A DNA stretch of 59,281 nucleotides, taken from the NCBI RefSeq assembly GCF_000615285.1, contig NZ_BALU01000014.1:1-59281 (forward strand), given 5' to 3'. A program made the translations under genes and the position numbers. Below, in pieces: positions 19,905 through 29,674 of this stretch. Numbering within the stretch: the first letter of the stretch is position 1; each line of letters begins with the position of its first letter. Under the pieces are notes generated by a model that saw only the letters and a program-made list of their open reading frames with translations, did not search any database and had not been told where the DNA came from. The DNA comes from Lactobacillus kitasatonis DSM 16761 = JCM 1039. Lineage in GTDB: Bacteria; Bacillota; Bacilli; Lactobacillales; Lactobacillaceae.

Positions 19905-20522
19905 ATGTTTGAGATTTTTCTATTCATCAATCCAATAGGGATTTACTGTTATGATACAGAAAAACTAATTCGCAATACAGTTGATGAATTAGGGATTGAT
20001 GTTTGCTACCATTACATTCCCATTGCCAATGTTTGCCTTGTAAAAGATGATATCATTCGTAGACGCAAAGACGGCCAAAAATTACCAGATATTAGTAGTA
20101 TTTCTACTGCAACTTATGAAGCTTTGCGCAACTACCATGCTATCAAATTAAGCTATGGCAATAAAAAGGCACGTCGGTATTTATACGAGTTGCAAAAACA
20201 TCTAAGCAAAGATGTTTCAGTATATTCACCAGAATTGTTCCAAAAAATCATCGACAAGTTGAACATAAAAGCTTCAACAATAAGCACCATTAAACAAGGA
20301 GATTACTTAAGGGCATCGATTGAGGATGATCAAAAACTAGCCAACCAATGGAACATTAAGTCTACGCCAACGATCGTTTTATTTGATGAAAATGATGATC
20401 AAAACGGCGTTTTACTGGATGGTCCAGTAAGCCAACAAGGCTTAGTTACTTTACTAATGCCAGGCTGTGAAAAAGACTTTTCTGATTTTCTCCCCTTGCA
20501 AAATCACTTACGTCTCATCTAA
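19905..20522 (+). CDS. spxH: DsbA-like protein, SpxH (YjbH) type ClpXP adaptor
   Basis: This 205-residue thioredoxin-fold protein resembles the YjbH/SpxH family, which delivers Spx to ClpXP for degradation. The thioredoxin cis-Pro region is visible as STPTIVLFDEND. The N-terminal region (INPIGIYCYDTEK) lacks a CxxC pair, so a redox role is unlikely. GAGGTCGAGAG precedes the ATG. Context supports the call: coiA, mecA and spx follow on the opposite strand and CYTH and relQ precede, as in the Bacillus yjb region. The stop is inside a terminator and overlaps the convergent coiA stop by 4 bp. Confidence 0.75.
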   Translation: MFEIFLFINPIGIYCYDTEKLIRNTVDELGIDVCYHYIPIANVCLVKDDIIRRRKDGQKLPDISSISTATYEALRNYHAIKLSYGNKKARRYLYELQKHLSKDVSVYSPELFQKIIDKLNIKASTISTIKQGDYLRASIEDDQKLANQWNIKSTPTIVLFDENDDQNGVLLDGPVSQQGLVTLLMPGCEKDFSDFLPLQNHLRLI

Positions 20523-20538
20523 TTGAGACGCTTTTTTT
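20511..20538 (+). terminator. Rho-independent terminator overlapping the spxH stop
   Basis: CGTCTCA/TGAGACG with a 6-nt loop is followed by CTTTTTTT. The stem contains the last codons of spxH and of the convergent coiA. Confidence 0.85.
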
Positions 20539-21379
20539 GTAGGTAATTAATTAGTATATTTTCATCGCCAGGATTGCGAAACTTAACAAATATGCTATTC
20601 GGCAAATCATCAATGCTTAACTGCTGCTGATACAGCATCTCTGCAACTTTTAAGCCTAATTTACTCTTTTGCTTAATTTGACGTTGAATATACTTTCTTT
20701 GATTAACAGGATTGCTAGTATAAGTTTTTAATTTAGGCCTAAAAATCCAGAACTCTTTGATCCCTATTTCGTCTAAAGCAAAATGCTTGGTCTGATAACG
20801 GAGCTTACTGGTAACTGCTTCTTGCAAAACATTATATTTAAGGCAAAAACAATTCTTAGTAGGGTTAACTTCTAAATAATAGTTACCCCATTTTTTATTT
20901 TGTCTAAAAAAGATCAACTGTGTTTGCTTTAAACTACGCTTCAAATAATGACGTTGTCCTACAATCCAAATATCAGTTATACCAATCTTGTGGTATAAAG
21001 AATGCCTGTGCTTGAACTCTGCATCGCTAAGTGGTGCACACTGAATCTCGAATGCTAAATTGTTAGCTGCTAATACATCAGCCCTAAGTTGTCCTTCAGC
21101 CAGCGGTATTTCCACTTCCGCATTAAATCCAGCAGCAGTTAAGGCCGACTTAAACAGCATTTTTGATTGATGATGTTCTTCTTTTTCACCCATTAAATTG
21201 GTGTAACTGGTCAAATGTTTAAAAAAGGCGGATTTTTTCTCTGAAACTATCAAAATCACTTTTTTATTACAATGCGGACAACGATATATTTCTTGATTTA
21301 ATCTCTTTTGTCTTGAATTAACAAGATAAGCTTCGCTTACCGCAAGTACTAATTTTTTATTTAACATGGCTGCATACAT
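20519..21379 (-). CDS. coiA: Competence protein CoiA family
   Basis: CoiA is a nuclease-like protein needed for recombination of incoming DNA during competence. The 286-residue protein has an N-terminal zinc-ribbon-like CPHC pair (YRCPHCNKKVIL, residues 33-44) and a restriction-endonuclease-like core: RADVLA, then FEIQCAPLS. It is somewhat shorter than many CoiA proteins. The ATG at 21379 follows GGGTGA. It lies downstream of mecA, which represses competence in Bacillus, but a hairpin terminator after mecA lies between this start region and mecA. Confidence 0.85.
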   Translation of the reverse strand: MYAAMLNKKLVLAVSEAYLVNSRQKRLNQEIYRCPHCNKKVILIVSEKKSAFFKHLTSYTNLMGEKEEHHQSKMLFKSALTAAGFNAEVEIPLAEGQLRADVLAANNLAFEIQCAPLSDAEFKHRHSLYHKIGITDIWIVGQRHYLKRSLKQTQLIFFRQNKKWGNYYLEVNPTKNCFCLKYNVLQEAVTSKLRYQTKHFALDEIGIKEFWIFRPKLKTYTSNPVNQRKYIQRQIKQKSKLGLKVAEMLYQQQLSIDDLPNSIFVKFRNPGDENILINYLQKKRLN

Positions 21380-21404
21380 ATTTTTTCACCCATGTCTTAT
21401 TACG

Positions 21405-21435
21405 CAAAAAAGAGACGGATTTTTCTTCCGTCTCT
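21405..21435 (-). terminator. Rho-independent terminator after mecA
   Basis: A 9-bp perfect stem AGAGACGGA/TCCGTCTCT with a 7-nt loop is followed on the minus strand by T6 and GCGTAATAA, the tail also seen at the left edge of the window. Confidence 0.85.
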
Positions 21436-21455
21436 GTTTCTTTAAAAATTCTTAA

Positions 21456-22193
21456 TTATTCTGCTTGTTTAAGAAAGTAATAGCGAATATGACCAAAAGC
21501 ATCCTGACTCATTAAGCATTTGCCAGTTTCTTTAATTGTATTCATTTCTTCATCGTCAATCTTAATGCCATATTCATTAGCGATTGCCCAAGCATCAGCT
21601 GGCTTTAACTCAGCATAATCTTCATCAAGAAAAGCCAATTCCAAATAGTATTGACCGCGTTGATAATACAAACTTGAAGCCAAATCGCTCACTCTTAAAT
21701 TATCTGCTAGTTCAATCAAATTGCCTAGTTCTGTAAATCTATAAGCATGACGCTTTTGGAACTTCCAATATTCATTATTTGCATTAGTATTAGTTTCGTT
21801 TTGTTCTTGCGTTAGCGGATCAACTTCAGTATTTAAATCGTCTTTTGGATCAAGATCGAAAAAGCTTCTTCTTGAATCGGAGTCCGCCTGTGTTGAATTA
21901 TTACCTTCATCCATTGAATCACCTATCATCTTACGCAAATTATTTGCGTCTTCTGGTTGGACTTTAGTAATCATTAAATCAAGGCCGCCATTATTTGGCA
22001 TTACTTGGAAAGTTACAGGCACACCCTTAGTAAAGGTATGATCTGTATCAACTTCTGCAAGGATTGAGTAAAAGAATTGTTGAATCTTATCCTTATCGCC
22101 TAAAAGATCAAGGACCTTAAGGCCACGACGAGCTAATTCTTCCTTATCAATTCTAACCCTAATTGTATTTTCATTAATATGATCTACTTGCAC
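21456..22193 (-). CDS. mecA: Adaptor protein MecA
   Basis: MecA is a substrate adaptor that activates the ClpC-type unfoldase and targets proteins such as ComK or Spx for proteolysis. The 245-residue protein has the N-terminal substrate-binding domain (MQVDHINENTIRVRIDKEEL), an acidic Gln/Asn-rich linker (about 100-145) and a C-terminal domain with repeated Tyr/Phe strands (SSLYYQRGQYYLEL). Length and layout are normal. A GGAGGT-like site (CACCTCC on the plus strand) precedes the start. It lies downstream of spx, with a terminator between. Confidence 0.92.
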   Translation of the reverse strand: MQVDHINENTIRVRIDKEELARRGLKVLDLLGDKDKIQQFFYSILAEVDTDHTFTKGVPVTFQVMPNNGGLDLMITKVQPEDANNLRKMIGDSMDEGNNSTQADSDSRRSFFDLDPKDDLNTEVDPLTQEQNETNTNANNEYWKFQKRHAYRFTELGNLIELADNLRVSDLASSLYYQRGQYYLELAFLDEDYAELKPADAWAIANEYGIKIDDEEMNTIKETGKCLMSQDAFGHIRYYFLKQAE

Positions 22194-22250
22194 AGGATCT
22201 CACCTCCATGAATTATTATATTCTATTGTAGCGTATTTCTTACCGAAAAT

Positions 22251-22280
22251 AAAAGTGCTAGCATTAACACTAACACTTTT
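22251..22280 (-). terminator. Rho-independent terminator after spx
   Basis: An AAAAGTG(C/T)TAG stem pairs with CTA(A/G)CACTTTT, one pair being G-U in the minus-strand RNA, followed by TTTTATTTT. It lies 8 bp after the spx stop. Confidence 0.7.
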
Positions 22281-22287
22281 AGAACTT

Positions 22288-22686
22288 TTATAAATCTGCG
22301 ATCTTTTGTGCTTCAGCCAATTCCAAGCGACGCACCTTGCGCGGCAAGAATCGACGAATTTCGTCTTCGTTATAACCTACTTGAAGTCGACGATCATCCA
22401 TGATAATCGGTCTTCTCAAAAGGCTAGGATTCTTTTCTACTAAATCAAGCAACTGATCAATTGATAAATCATCTAAATTGATTTTCAATTGTTGAAAAGC
22501 TCTTGAGCGGGTAGAAATGATTTCTTCGGTACCATTTTCAGTCATGCGCAAGATTCTCAATAGCTCTTTTTTAGTTAGTGGTTCAGAAAAGATATTTCTT
22601 TCCTTGAAAGGGATATTGTGCTTTTCAAGCCAAGCTCTGGCTTTACGGCATGAGGTACAACTAGGAGATACATATAAATCTACCAT
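22288..22686 (-). CDS. spx: Transcriptional regulator Spx
   Basis: Spx is an ArsC-fold regulator that binds the RNA polymerase alpha subunit and redirects transcription under thiol stress. The 132-residue protein has the redox switch C-T-S-C at residues 10-13 ([11 protein letters not shown]) and the conserved [25 protein letters not shown]. The start at 22686 (MVDLYVS) follows GAGGAG; the upstream in-frame extension has no ribosome binding site. The protein is controlled by the SpxH-ClpXP adaptor system, whose candidate gene is 2 kb away. A TATACT -10-like box lies about 60 bp upstream. Confidence 0.93.
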   Translation of the reverse strand: MVDLYVSPSCTSCRKARAWLEKHNIPFKERNIFSEPLTKKELLRILRMTENGTEEIISTRSRAFQQLKINLDDLSIDQLLDLVEKNPSLLRRPIIMDDRRLQVGYNEDEIRRFLPRKVRRLELAEAQKIADL

Positions 22687-22875
22687 AAAAATCACGCTCC
22701 TCAGAACAAACAATTGTATACGTTCTTTAACTTATAACCAGTATAACACACTAACTTCTTTTTTGTAAGTGTCTATTTTATCTTTTATGTTAACTTCTTA
22801 GTCTATCCTAAAGAAAAAGCGTGAATTATTTGTGAAGAATTTGTTTGTTTTGTTTAAAATAATTAAAAATTGCAC

Positions 22876-22906
22876 AAAAAAAGAGACCAAATTAGTCTCC
22901 TTTTTT
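22876..22906 (-). terminator. Rho-independent terminator after ptsI
   Basis: A short stem GAGAC/GTCTC with a 7-nt loop, flanked by A-runs and T-runs on both sides, is followed on the minus strand by T7. It lies 15 bp after the ptsI stop. The stem is short, so confidence is moderate. Confidence 0.65.
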
Positions 22907-22920
22907 GATTAATATGAAAA

Positions 22921-24654
22921 TTACTTGTTAATCTTCTTCATTAGGTCGTTAACTAACTTTTCATTTTCTTCAGCAGTTTCTGAAACGAAGCATGCTTCGT
23001 TAGCTAATTCCTTAAGATCCTTAGTATCAAAATTCTTCATTAAGCTTCTGATACGTAAGATTGAAGTTGCACTCATTGAGTATTCATCAAGTCCCATTGA
23101 AAGTAGAATTGGGAACATGGTGTTGTCACCAGCAGCTTCACCACACATACCACACCAAATACCGTTTTCGTGAGCAGCATCAATAGTGTGCTTAATCAAA
23201 CGAAGTACTGATGGGTTATATGGTTGGTACAAGTATGATACGTTGTCGTTACCACGGTCAGCAGCCATAGTGTATTGGATCAAGTCGTTAGTACCGATTG
23301 AGAAGAAGTCAACTTCCTTAGCGAATTGATCAGCCAAAACGGCAGCTGCAGGAACTTCAATCATCATACCAACTTGTAAGTCATCGCCGACCTTAACGCC
23401 TTTTTCAATAAGTTTTTGCTTTTCGTCATTCAAAATATCCTTAGCTTGACGAAGTTCAGCCAATGTACCAATCATTGGGAACATAATACCAAGCTTACCG
23501 TATGCTGAAGCACGAAGCAAAGCTCTTAATTGGGTACGGAAGATCTTTTCGTTCTTAAGTGAAAGACGAATAGCACGTACACCTAAGAATGGGTTCATTT
23601 CTTCTGGCAAGTCCCAGTAATCTAGGTGCTTGTCACCACCGATATCCATAGTTCTAATGATGACTTGCTTGCCGTTCATGCCTTCGATAACTTTCTTGTA
23701 AGCTTCGAATTGATCATCTTCTGTTGGAAAGTCTGAAGAATCCATGTACAAGAATTCAGTTCTGTACAAACCAATGGCTTCAGCACCATTTTCATGTACA
23801 CCTGGCATGTCATTAGGAGTACCGATATTAGCAGCAATGGTAAATTTCTTACCATCAGCAGTAAGTGAAGGTTCATCTTTCAACTTCTTCCATTCAGCCT
23901 TTTGCTTAAGGAAGTCTTCACCCTTCTTCTTGTAGTCTGCAACTTGATCATCGCTTGGAGCAATGATTGCAGTACCATCAAGACCGTCATCAATTAACAT
24001 ATCGCCGTTCTTAACGTCTTTAGTAATTGAATCAGTACCAACTACGGCTGGTAATTCAAGTGAACGAGCCATAATTGCTGAGTGAGCAGTACGACCACCA
24101 ACATCAGTAACAAAGCCTTTAACGTACTTCTTGTTAAGTTGAGCAGTGTCACTAGGAGTTAAGTCGTGAGCTACAACGATAACTTCATGATCGATTGAAG
24201 CTGGGTTTGGTAATTCCTTGCCAAGAAGGTGAGCCATAATACGCTTTGAAACGTCACGTACGTCGGCTGCACGTTCTTGCATGTAAGGATTATCAGTCAT
24301 GCCCTCAAAAATTGAGATGAACTTTTGTGCAGTTTCATCAAGAGCAGCTTCTGCATTAATCTTGGAGTCCTTAATTTCATTCTCAATAGCACCAGTGAAT
24401 TCTGGGTCATTCAAAATCATTAAGTGAGCTTCAAAAACTTGGGCTTCTTCTTCACCCAAGCTCTTCTTAGCTGTATCACGAATCTTTTCAACTTCAGTAG
24501 TTGATTCCTTAATAGCATCCTTGTAACGTGATACTTCTGAATCAACATCACTGATTGAAGATTTTGAGAATGAGAGATCAGGCTCTACAAGAAGATATGC
24601 TGGAGCAATGGCAATACCATCACTTGCAGCAATTCCCTTTAAAGTCTTGGTCAT
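22921..24654 (-). CDS. ptsI: Phosphoenolpyruvate--protein phosphotransferase (PTS enzyme I)
   Basis: Enzyme I autophosphorylates from phosphoenolpyruvate and passes the phosphate to HPr, driving all PTS sugar uptake. The 577-residue protein has the active-site His191 in [17 protein letters not shown], the PEP-binding region ([17 protein letters not shown]: [10 protein letters not shown]), and the C-terminal signature [21 protein letters not shown]. The start overlaps the ptsH stop by one base (TAATG), so the two are translationally coupled. A terminator follows. Confidence 0.97.
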   Translation of the reverse strand: MTKTLKGIAASDGIAIAPAYLLVEPDLSFSKSSISDVDSEVSRYKDAIKESTTEVEKIRDTAKKSLGEEEAQVFEAHLMILNDPEFTGAIENEIKDSKINAEAALDETAQKFISIFEGMTDNPYMQERAADVRDVSKRIMAHLLGKELPNPASIDHEVIVVAHDLTPSDTAQLNKKYVKGFVTDVGGRTAHSAIMARSLELPAVVGTDSITKDVKNGDMLIDDGLDGTAIIAPSDDQVADYKKKGEDFLKQKAEWKKLKDEPSLTADGKKFTIAANIGTPNDMPGVHENGAEAIGLYRTEFLYMDSSDFPTEDDQFEAYKKVIEGMNGKQVIIRTMDIGGDKHLDYWDLPEEMNPFLGVRAIRLSLKNEKIFRTQLRALLRASAYGKLGIMFPMIGTLAELRQAKDILNDEKQKLIEKGVKVGDDLQVGMMIEVPAAAVLADQFAKEVDFFSIGTNDLIQYTMAADRGNDNVSYLYQPYNPSVLRLIKHTIDAAHENGIWCGMCGEAAGDNTMFPILLSMGLDEYSMSATSILRIRSLMKNFDTKDLKELANEACFVSETAEENEKLVNDLMKKINK

Positions 24655-24920
24655 TATTCAGCTAAACCTTCTTTTTTCATAGTGTCAGCAATTGCGTCTA
24701 ATGCGTCCTTTTCGTCGTCACCTTCAGCAGTGATAGTAACGTCTGCGTTTTGGCCAACACCAAGTGACATAACGCCCATGATTGACTTCAAGTTTACTGA
24801 CTTGCCGTTGTATTCCAAGTTAACATCTGAACCGAACTTTGAAGCAGCTTGTACTAAAAGAGTAGCTGGACGTGCATGAATACCTGTTTCTGCAATAATA
24901 TGAAAATCGCGTTTTTCCAT
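24654..24920 (-). CDS. ptsH: Phosphocarrier protein HPr
   Basis: HPr carries phosphate from enzyme I to the EIIA proteins and, when phosphorylated on Ser46, is a CcpA corepressor for catabolite repression. The 88-residue protein has the active His15 ([10 protein letters not shown]) and Ser46 ([12 protein letters not shown]). The start at 24920 is chosen because AAGGAGA lies just upstream. ptsI follows with a one-base overlap. A TTGTCT/17/TAATCT promoter lies upstream. Confidence 0.97.
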   Translation of the reverse strand: MEKRDFHIIAETGIHARPATLLVQAASKFGSDVNLEYNGKSVNLKSIMGVMSLGVGQNADVTITAEGDDEKDALDAIADTMKKEGLAE

Positions 24921-24980
24921 TATGAATATCTCCTTTAAAATTGAAAAATTAAACTGGTAATAAATACCCATTCGAGTACT

Positions 24981-25009
24981 AGATTATCATGTTTTTACGG
25001 TTAAGACAA
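24981..25009 (-). promoter_or_regulatory. Promoter for ptsHI
   Basis: On the minus strand a -35 box TTGTCT is followed by a 17-nt spacer and TAATCT, about 60 bp before the ptsH start. Confidence 0.5.
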
Positions 25010-25033
25010 CAATAATGTAACAGTTTACATCAT

Positions 25034-25237
25034 TTACTTACCAGTATTCGTCGCGGTATAAACAATAGAACCGCCTCTTTTAGCCCTACCAGTAATATAC
25101 TGCCGCTTGCCATAATTCCTTATAGTTTTTTGAAGCTCAAAGGCATCTTCAGGTTTGACCTCATATTCTTTGATTTCGCCTGAAACCAATTGGTCCAAAA
25201 TTTTTTGATAATCCAAAAATATCACCACACTTTTCAA
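25034..25237 (-). CDS. Small conserved-looking protein of unknown function
   Basis: I do not recognise this 67-residue reading frame. It is soluble, mixed-charge and well balanced in composition (LDYQKILDQLVSGEIKEYEV, then a basic GKRQYITGRAKRGG stretch), which reads like a real gene rather than a shadow. The first codon is uncertain. The open frame begins at a TTG (25237), but GTGGTGA upstream of the TTG codon at LDYQ suggests a start about eight codons later. It lies between ptsH and the clpE promoter, on the ptsH strand. Confidence 0.55.
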   Translation of the reverse strand: MKSVVIFLDYQKILDQLVSGEIKEYEVKPEDAFELQKTIRNYGKRQYITGRAKRGGSIVYTATNTGK

Positions 25238-25336
25238 ATTTTATAATTTTTTTACATTTTATTCTACTCCTTATACTAAATTTTCAAAAATATTAATATT
25301 TTGTCTATTCTTACAAAAAATAAGTTTATTTAGTGC

Positions 25337-25363
25337 TTAGCACTTGACTATGTCGAGTGCTAA
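25337..25363 (+). promoter_or_regulatory. CIRCE operator (HrcA binding site) upstream of clpE
   Basis: TTAGCACTT-N9-GAGTGCTAA matches the CIRCE consensus TTAGCACTC-N9-GAGTGCTAA at 17 of 18 arm positions. It implies repression by HrcA and heat induction. No CtsR box was seen nearby. The single mismatch falls where the -35 box begins. Confidence 0.9.
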
Positions 25364-25372
25364 TAATATAAT
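25344..25372 (+). promoter_or_regulatory. clpE promoter, -35 inside the CIRCE
   Basis: TTGACT (25344-25349), a 17-nt spacer and TATAAT (25367-25372) form a strong vegetative promoter. The -35 hexamer lies in the left arm and spacer of the CIRCE, so HrcA binding would directly block RNA polymerase. Confidence 0.85.
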
Positions 25373-25406
25373 TTTGGTACAGTTTAAATGAAAGGCGGTA
25401 ATATTT

Positions 25407-27589
25407 TTGCTTTGCCAAAATTGTCATGAACGGCCTGCCTCTATTCATCTTTTTACAAAGGTGAATGGCCAAAGCCGTGAGATTAATTTATGTCAACACT
25501 GTTATCAAGAATTAAGAAATCAACAAGGAAATCTAGAAAATATGAACAACGATAATAACGAATTTTTTGACGACTTTGATGATTTATTCAACGCATTAAA
25601 CGGAAATAACAACAATGCCGCAAGCAACAATAATATGAGAAACAATGACCCAAGAATGCAAATGGGTGGTGGCAATGGAAACGGAGGTCAAGGCGGTAGA
25701 AGCTACTTGTCCAATATGGTACTGATTTAACTGCCCTCGCTAAGAAAGGCAAAATCGATCCTGTAATCGGCCGTGATAAGGAAATTGCCCGTGTTATTGA
25801 AATTTTAAACAGAAGAACTAAGAACAACCCAGTTTTAATTGGTGAAGCTGGTGTTGGTAAAACTGCTGTAGTTGAAGGACTTGCACAAGAAATTGTTGAC
25901 GGTTCTGTTCCAGCTAAATTGCAAAACAAGCGAATCATTTCCTTAAATGTAGTATCACTTGTTCAAGGTACTGGTATCCGTGGTCAATTCGAACAAAGAA
26001 TGGAACAATTGATCAAGGAATTACAACAAAATGACGATATCATCCTATTTATTGATGAAATTCACGAAATTGTTGGTGCCGGGAATGCTGAAGGCGGTAT
26101 GGACGCCGGCAACATCATCAAGCCAGCTTTGGCTCGTGGTGAACTTCAATTAGTAGGTGCTACTACTATTAAGGAATACCGTGATATCGAAAAGGACTCA
26201 GCTTTGGCAAGAAGATTCCAACCTGTTGAAGTTAAGGAACCTTCAATTAACGAAACTATCCGTATCTTAAAGGGTATTCAAAAGCGGTACGAAGATTACC
26301 ACCACGTTCACTACACCGATGATGCCATTGAAGCTGCTGCTAAGCTTTCTGCTCGTTACATTCAAGATAGATTCTTACCTGACAAGGCCATCGACTTACT
26401 CGATGAAGCTGGTTCAAGAATGAACTTGACTATTCCTTACATTGATAAGGATAAGATGCAAGAAAGAATCAACGCAGCTGAACAATTAAAGGAAGAAGCC
26501 TTGAAGAATGAAGATTACGAAAAGGCTGCTTACTACCGTGATCAAATTGATAAGTACGAAAAGGTAAAGGATCAAAAAGTTGACCCTGATAAGTCCCCAG
26601 TTATTACCAGTAGGATCATGAACAAGATTGTTGAAGAAAAGACTGGCATCCCTGTTGGCGATATCCAAAAACAAGAAGAAAATCAATTGCAAAACTTGGC
26701 TAGTGACTTAAAGGCTCACGTTATCGGCCAAGATAAGGCAGTTGAAAAAGTTGCTCGTGCTATTCGTCGTAACAGAATTGGTTTCAACAAGTCTGGTCGT
26801 CCAATTGGTTCATTCTTATTCGTAGGACCTACTGGTGTTGGTAAGACTGAACTTGCTAAACAACTTGCTAAGCAAATGTTTGGTTCAGAAGATGCCATGA
26901 TTCGTTTCGACATGTCTGAATACATGGAACAATACTCTGTATCTAAGTTGATTGGTTCAGCTCCTGGTTACGTCGGCTATGAAGAAGCCGGTCAATTGAC
27001 TGAACAAGTACGTCATAACCCATACAGCTTGATTTTGCTTGACGAAATTGAAAAGGCTCACCCAGATGTTTTGAACCTCTTCTTGCAAATCTTAGATGAT
27101 GGTCGTTTAACTGATTCACAAGGTAGAACAGTTTCATTCAAGGATACAATCATCATCATGACTTCTAACGCAGGTCAAGGTATCAAGAATGCTAGTGTTG
27201 GTTTCGCTGCTGAAAACGAAGATGAATCTAACGAATCAGCTAGAAACAACATGAGCCAATTCTTCAAACCTGAATTCCTTAACCGTTTGGACGACGTCAT
27301 CGAATTCAACGAATTAACTAAGCCAGACTTACTTAAGATCGTTGACTTGATGCTTGCCAACACTAACAACATGGTTAAGGACCAAGGCATCCACATCGAT
27401 GTTACCGACGCAGCTAAAGAAAAATTAGTTGATGAAGGCTTCGACCCTGCTTTAGGTGCACGTCCACTTCGTCGTACCATTCAAGAAGAAATCGAAGATA
27501 AAGTTGCTGACTACAAACTTGACCACACTGACGCTAAGAACTTAAAGGCTGATGTTCAAGATGGCAAGATTGTAATTAGCGAAGAATAA
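25407..27589 (+). pseudogene. clpE: ATP-dependent Clp protease ATP-binding subunit ClpE, one frameshift
   Basis: ClpE is an AAA+ unfoldase that feeds ClpP during heat stress. The N-terminal frame starts with TTG after AAAGGCGG. It holds the zinc finger (C-Q-N-C and C-Q-H-C) that defines ClpE, followed by an Asn/Gly-rich linker. The frame breaks near 25715; one added base joins [22 protein letters not shown] sequence to the rest. NBD1 has GEAGVGKT, a UVR-like coiled region lies near [19 protein letters not shown], and NBD2 has [13 protein letters not shown]. The total of 2183 nt is one short of a 727-residue protein. It is either decayed or an indel error. Confidence 0.9.
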
Positions 27590-27630
27590 TAAAAATAAAC
27601 ACACACTCATTCAAGTTATACGCAAAAAGA

Positions 27631-27660
27631 TTCTGAGATTAATATCTCAGAACCTTTTTT
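27631..27660 (+). terminator. Rho-independent terminator after clpE
   Basis: A 9-bp perfect stem TTCTGAGAT/ATCTCAGAA with a TAAT loop is followed by CCTTTTTT. Confidence 0.85.
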
Positions 27661-27757
27661 GTTAATTAGATAAAATTAATGTAAAAATAAATATATATGT
27701 CTTGATTTGAGGTATACTGAAATTAAGAGAAAAAGCTAAGAGAGACAGGTGAAATCT

Positions 27758-28038
27758 ATGCATTTAATTGATGTAACCAATAACTATTCTGATTTGGTTC
27801 AAAGTCAGCTTAACACTACTGATGCTACTACGTTAAGGTATATTCTTTGGGCAATACTTCCGTTATTTATACTGAAAGCAGAAAAGCGATCGGTATTGCA
27901 CTTGAAAATCATGATCGCCGCGTTCGTGAAGATGAAGTTGAATTTATTATTAAACGTTTGCTTAAGGATTACGATTCTTCATACACTTTAACTGTTGATA
28001 AGAGCCGTCACGTAATTGAAATTCACGTTGACAAATAA
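27758..28038 (+). pseudogene. DUF1827 family protein, one frameshift
   Basis: This small soluble protein of unknown function matches, from memory, the DUF1827 family of lactic acid bacteria. The first frame (MHLIDVTNNYSDLVQSQLNT) breaks near 27835, where an A seems lost from TTAAAGG. Restoring it gives VYSLGNTSVIYTESRKAIG and a 93-residue protein (281 nt, one short of 282). The start at 27758 follows GACAGGTGA. It ends before a bidirectional terminator shared with prfC. Confidence 0.75.
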
Positions 28039-28060
28039 CCACAGAATTTTATTTATACAT

Positions 28061-28096
28061 AAAAAAGGAGAACTACAAATGTAGCTCTCTTTTTTG
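28061..28096. terminator. Bidirectional terminator between DUF1827 and prfC
   Basis: GAGAACTAC/GTAGCTCTC (one mismatch) with an AAAT loop is flanked by A6 on the left and T6 on the right. It serves both converging genes. Confidence 0.75.
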
Positions 28097-28102
28097 CATT
28101 TA

Positions 28103-29674
28103 TTATAATTTTTCAGTTAATTTAACATCTGGATACTTATCGTGGAAGAAACGTTCCGCAAATTCATTTTCAAACAAGAACAATGGATTACCGTAACGGT
28201 CCTTAACTAATAAGTTACGGCTGTTGGACATTCTAGGATCAAGTTGATCCGGATCAATCCAACGAGCCACACGATGACCAATACTGTTCATTTCAACTTC
28301 TGAGTTATATTCGTTCTTCATTCTGAACTGGAATACTTCAAATTGCAATTGACCAACGGCACCTAAAATGTATTCGTCAGTTTGATAATTGCGGTAAAGC
28401 TGAATGGCACCTTCTTGTACCAATTGGTTCATCCCCTTATGGAATGACTTCTGTTTCATTACGTTCTTAGCAGTTACACGCATGAACAATTCAGGAGTAA
28501 ATTCTGGAAGTGGTGGATAAACAATCTTACGCTTGCCAGCATAAATACTGTCACCAATTTGGAAGTTACCAGTATCGTATAAACCTACAATATCACCAGC
28601 CACCGCATCTGAAACTTGGACACGTTCACTAGACATGAATTCTGTTGCGTTGTTCAAACGAATTGGCTTTTCAGTTCTAGCTAAAGTAACATCTAAGCCC
28701 TTCTTAAATTCACCACTACCGATACGAACAAAGGCAATACGGTCACGGTGATGTGGGTTCATGTTAGCTTGAATCTTGAAGACAAAGCCTGAAAATTCTG
28801 GATCTTCTGGGCTTAATTCTTCATCCCCATTAACAGTGTGGCTTTCTGGAGCTGGAGCCAAATCAACAAAGCTGTTTAAGAATGTTTCCACACCAAAGTT
28901 AGTCAAAGCTGAGCCAAAGAAGACAGGAGTTTGATCACCCATCGCAATCTTTTCATGATCAAACTTGTTACCAGCTTCCTTAATCAAGTCGATTTCATCA
29001 AGCGTATCCTTAAATTGAGGATCTTGACTAAGTGGTTCACTATCAGGTAAAGTACCATCTTCGTTTAATGGTAAGAAACGATCCTTGCCATCTTTGCGGT
29101 AAAGTTCAACACGCCTATTTGCAATATCGTAAAGGCCCTTCAAGGTTTGTCCTGAACCAATTGGCCAGTTCATTACCACACCTTCGATGCCAAGCAAATC
29201 TTCTAGTTCAGCAATCAAATCTAGTGGTGGACGACCATCACGGTCAAGCTTGTTCATAAAGGTAAAAATTGGAATACCACGTTGCTTAACAACTTTGAAT
29301 AACTTCTTAGTCTGAGGTTCGATACCTTTAGCTGAGTCAATTACCATTACTGCTGAGTCAACGGCCATCAAAGTACGGTAGGTGTCTTCAGAGAAGTCTT
29401 GGTGACCTGGCGTATCCAAGATGTTGATTCGCTTGCCTTTATATTCAAATTGCATAACAGAACTAGTAACGGAAATACCACGCTTTTTTTCAATTTCCAT
29501 CCAGTCACTAGTTGCATAGTTCCCTGTCTTACGTGCCTTAACGGTACCAGCTTTACGAATTACCCCACCAAAAAGCAGCATTTGTTCAGTAATAGTTGTC
29601 TTACCTGCGTCAGGGTGTGAAATGATCGCAAAGGTTCTTCTTTTATTTACTTTATCTGCTAACTCTTTATTCAT
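28103..29674 (-). CDS. prfC: Peptide chain release factor 3
   Basis: RF3 is a translational GTPase that removes RF1/RF2 from the ribosome after peptide release. The 523-residue protein has G1 (SHPDAGKTT), G3 ([16 protein letters not shown]), G4 (MNKLDRDGR) and the RF3-specific C-terminal domain. It starts one base inside the stop of the upstream CBS/CorC gene (TAATG), indicating coupling. Confidence 0.95.
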   Translation of the reverse strand: MNKELADKVNKRRTFAIISHPDAGKTTITEQMLLFGGVIRKAGTVKARKTGNYATSDWMEIEKKRGISVTSSVMQFEYKGKRINILDTPGHQDFSEDTYRTLMAVDSAVMVIDSAKGIEPQTKKLFKVVKQRGIPIFTFMNKLDRDGRPPLDLIAELEDLLGIEGVVMNWPIGSGQTLKGLYDIANRRVELYRKDGKDRFLPLNEDGTLPDSEPLSQDPQFKDTLDEIDLIKEAGNKFDHEKIAMGDQTPVFFGSALTNFGVETFLNSFVDLAPAPESHTVNGDEELSPEDPEFSGFVFKIQANMNPHHRDRIAFVRIGSGEFKKGLDVTLARTEKPIRLNNATEFMSSERVQVSDAVAGDIVGLYDTGNFQIGDSIYAGKRKIVYPPLPEFTPELFMRVTAKNVMKQKSFHKGMNQLVQEGAIQLYRNYQTDEYILGAVGQLQFEVFQFRMKNEYNSEVEMNSIGHRVARWIDPDQLDPRMSNSRNLLVKDRYGNPLFLFENEFAERFFHDKYPDVKLTEKL

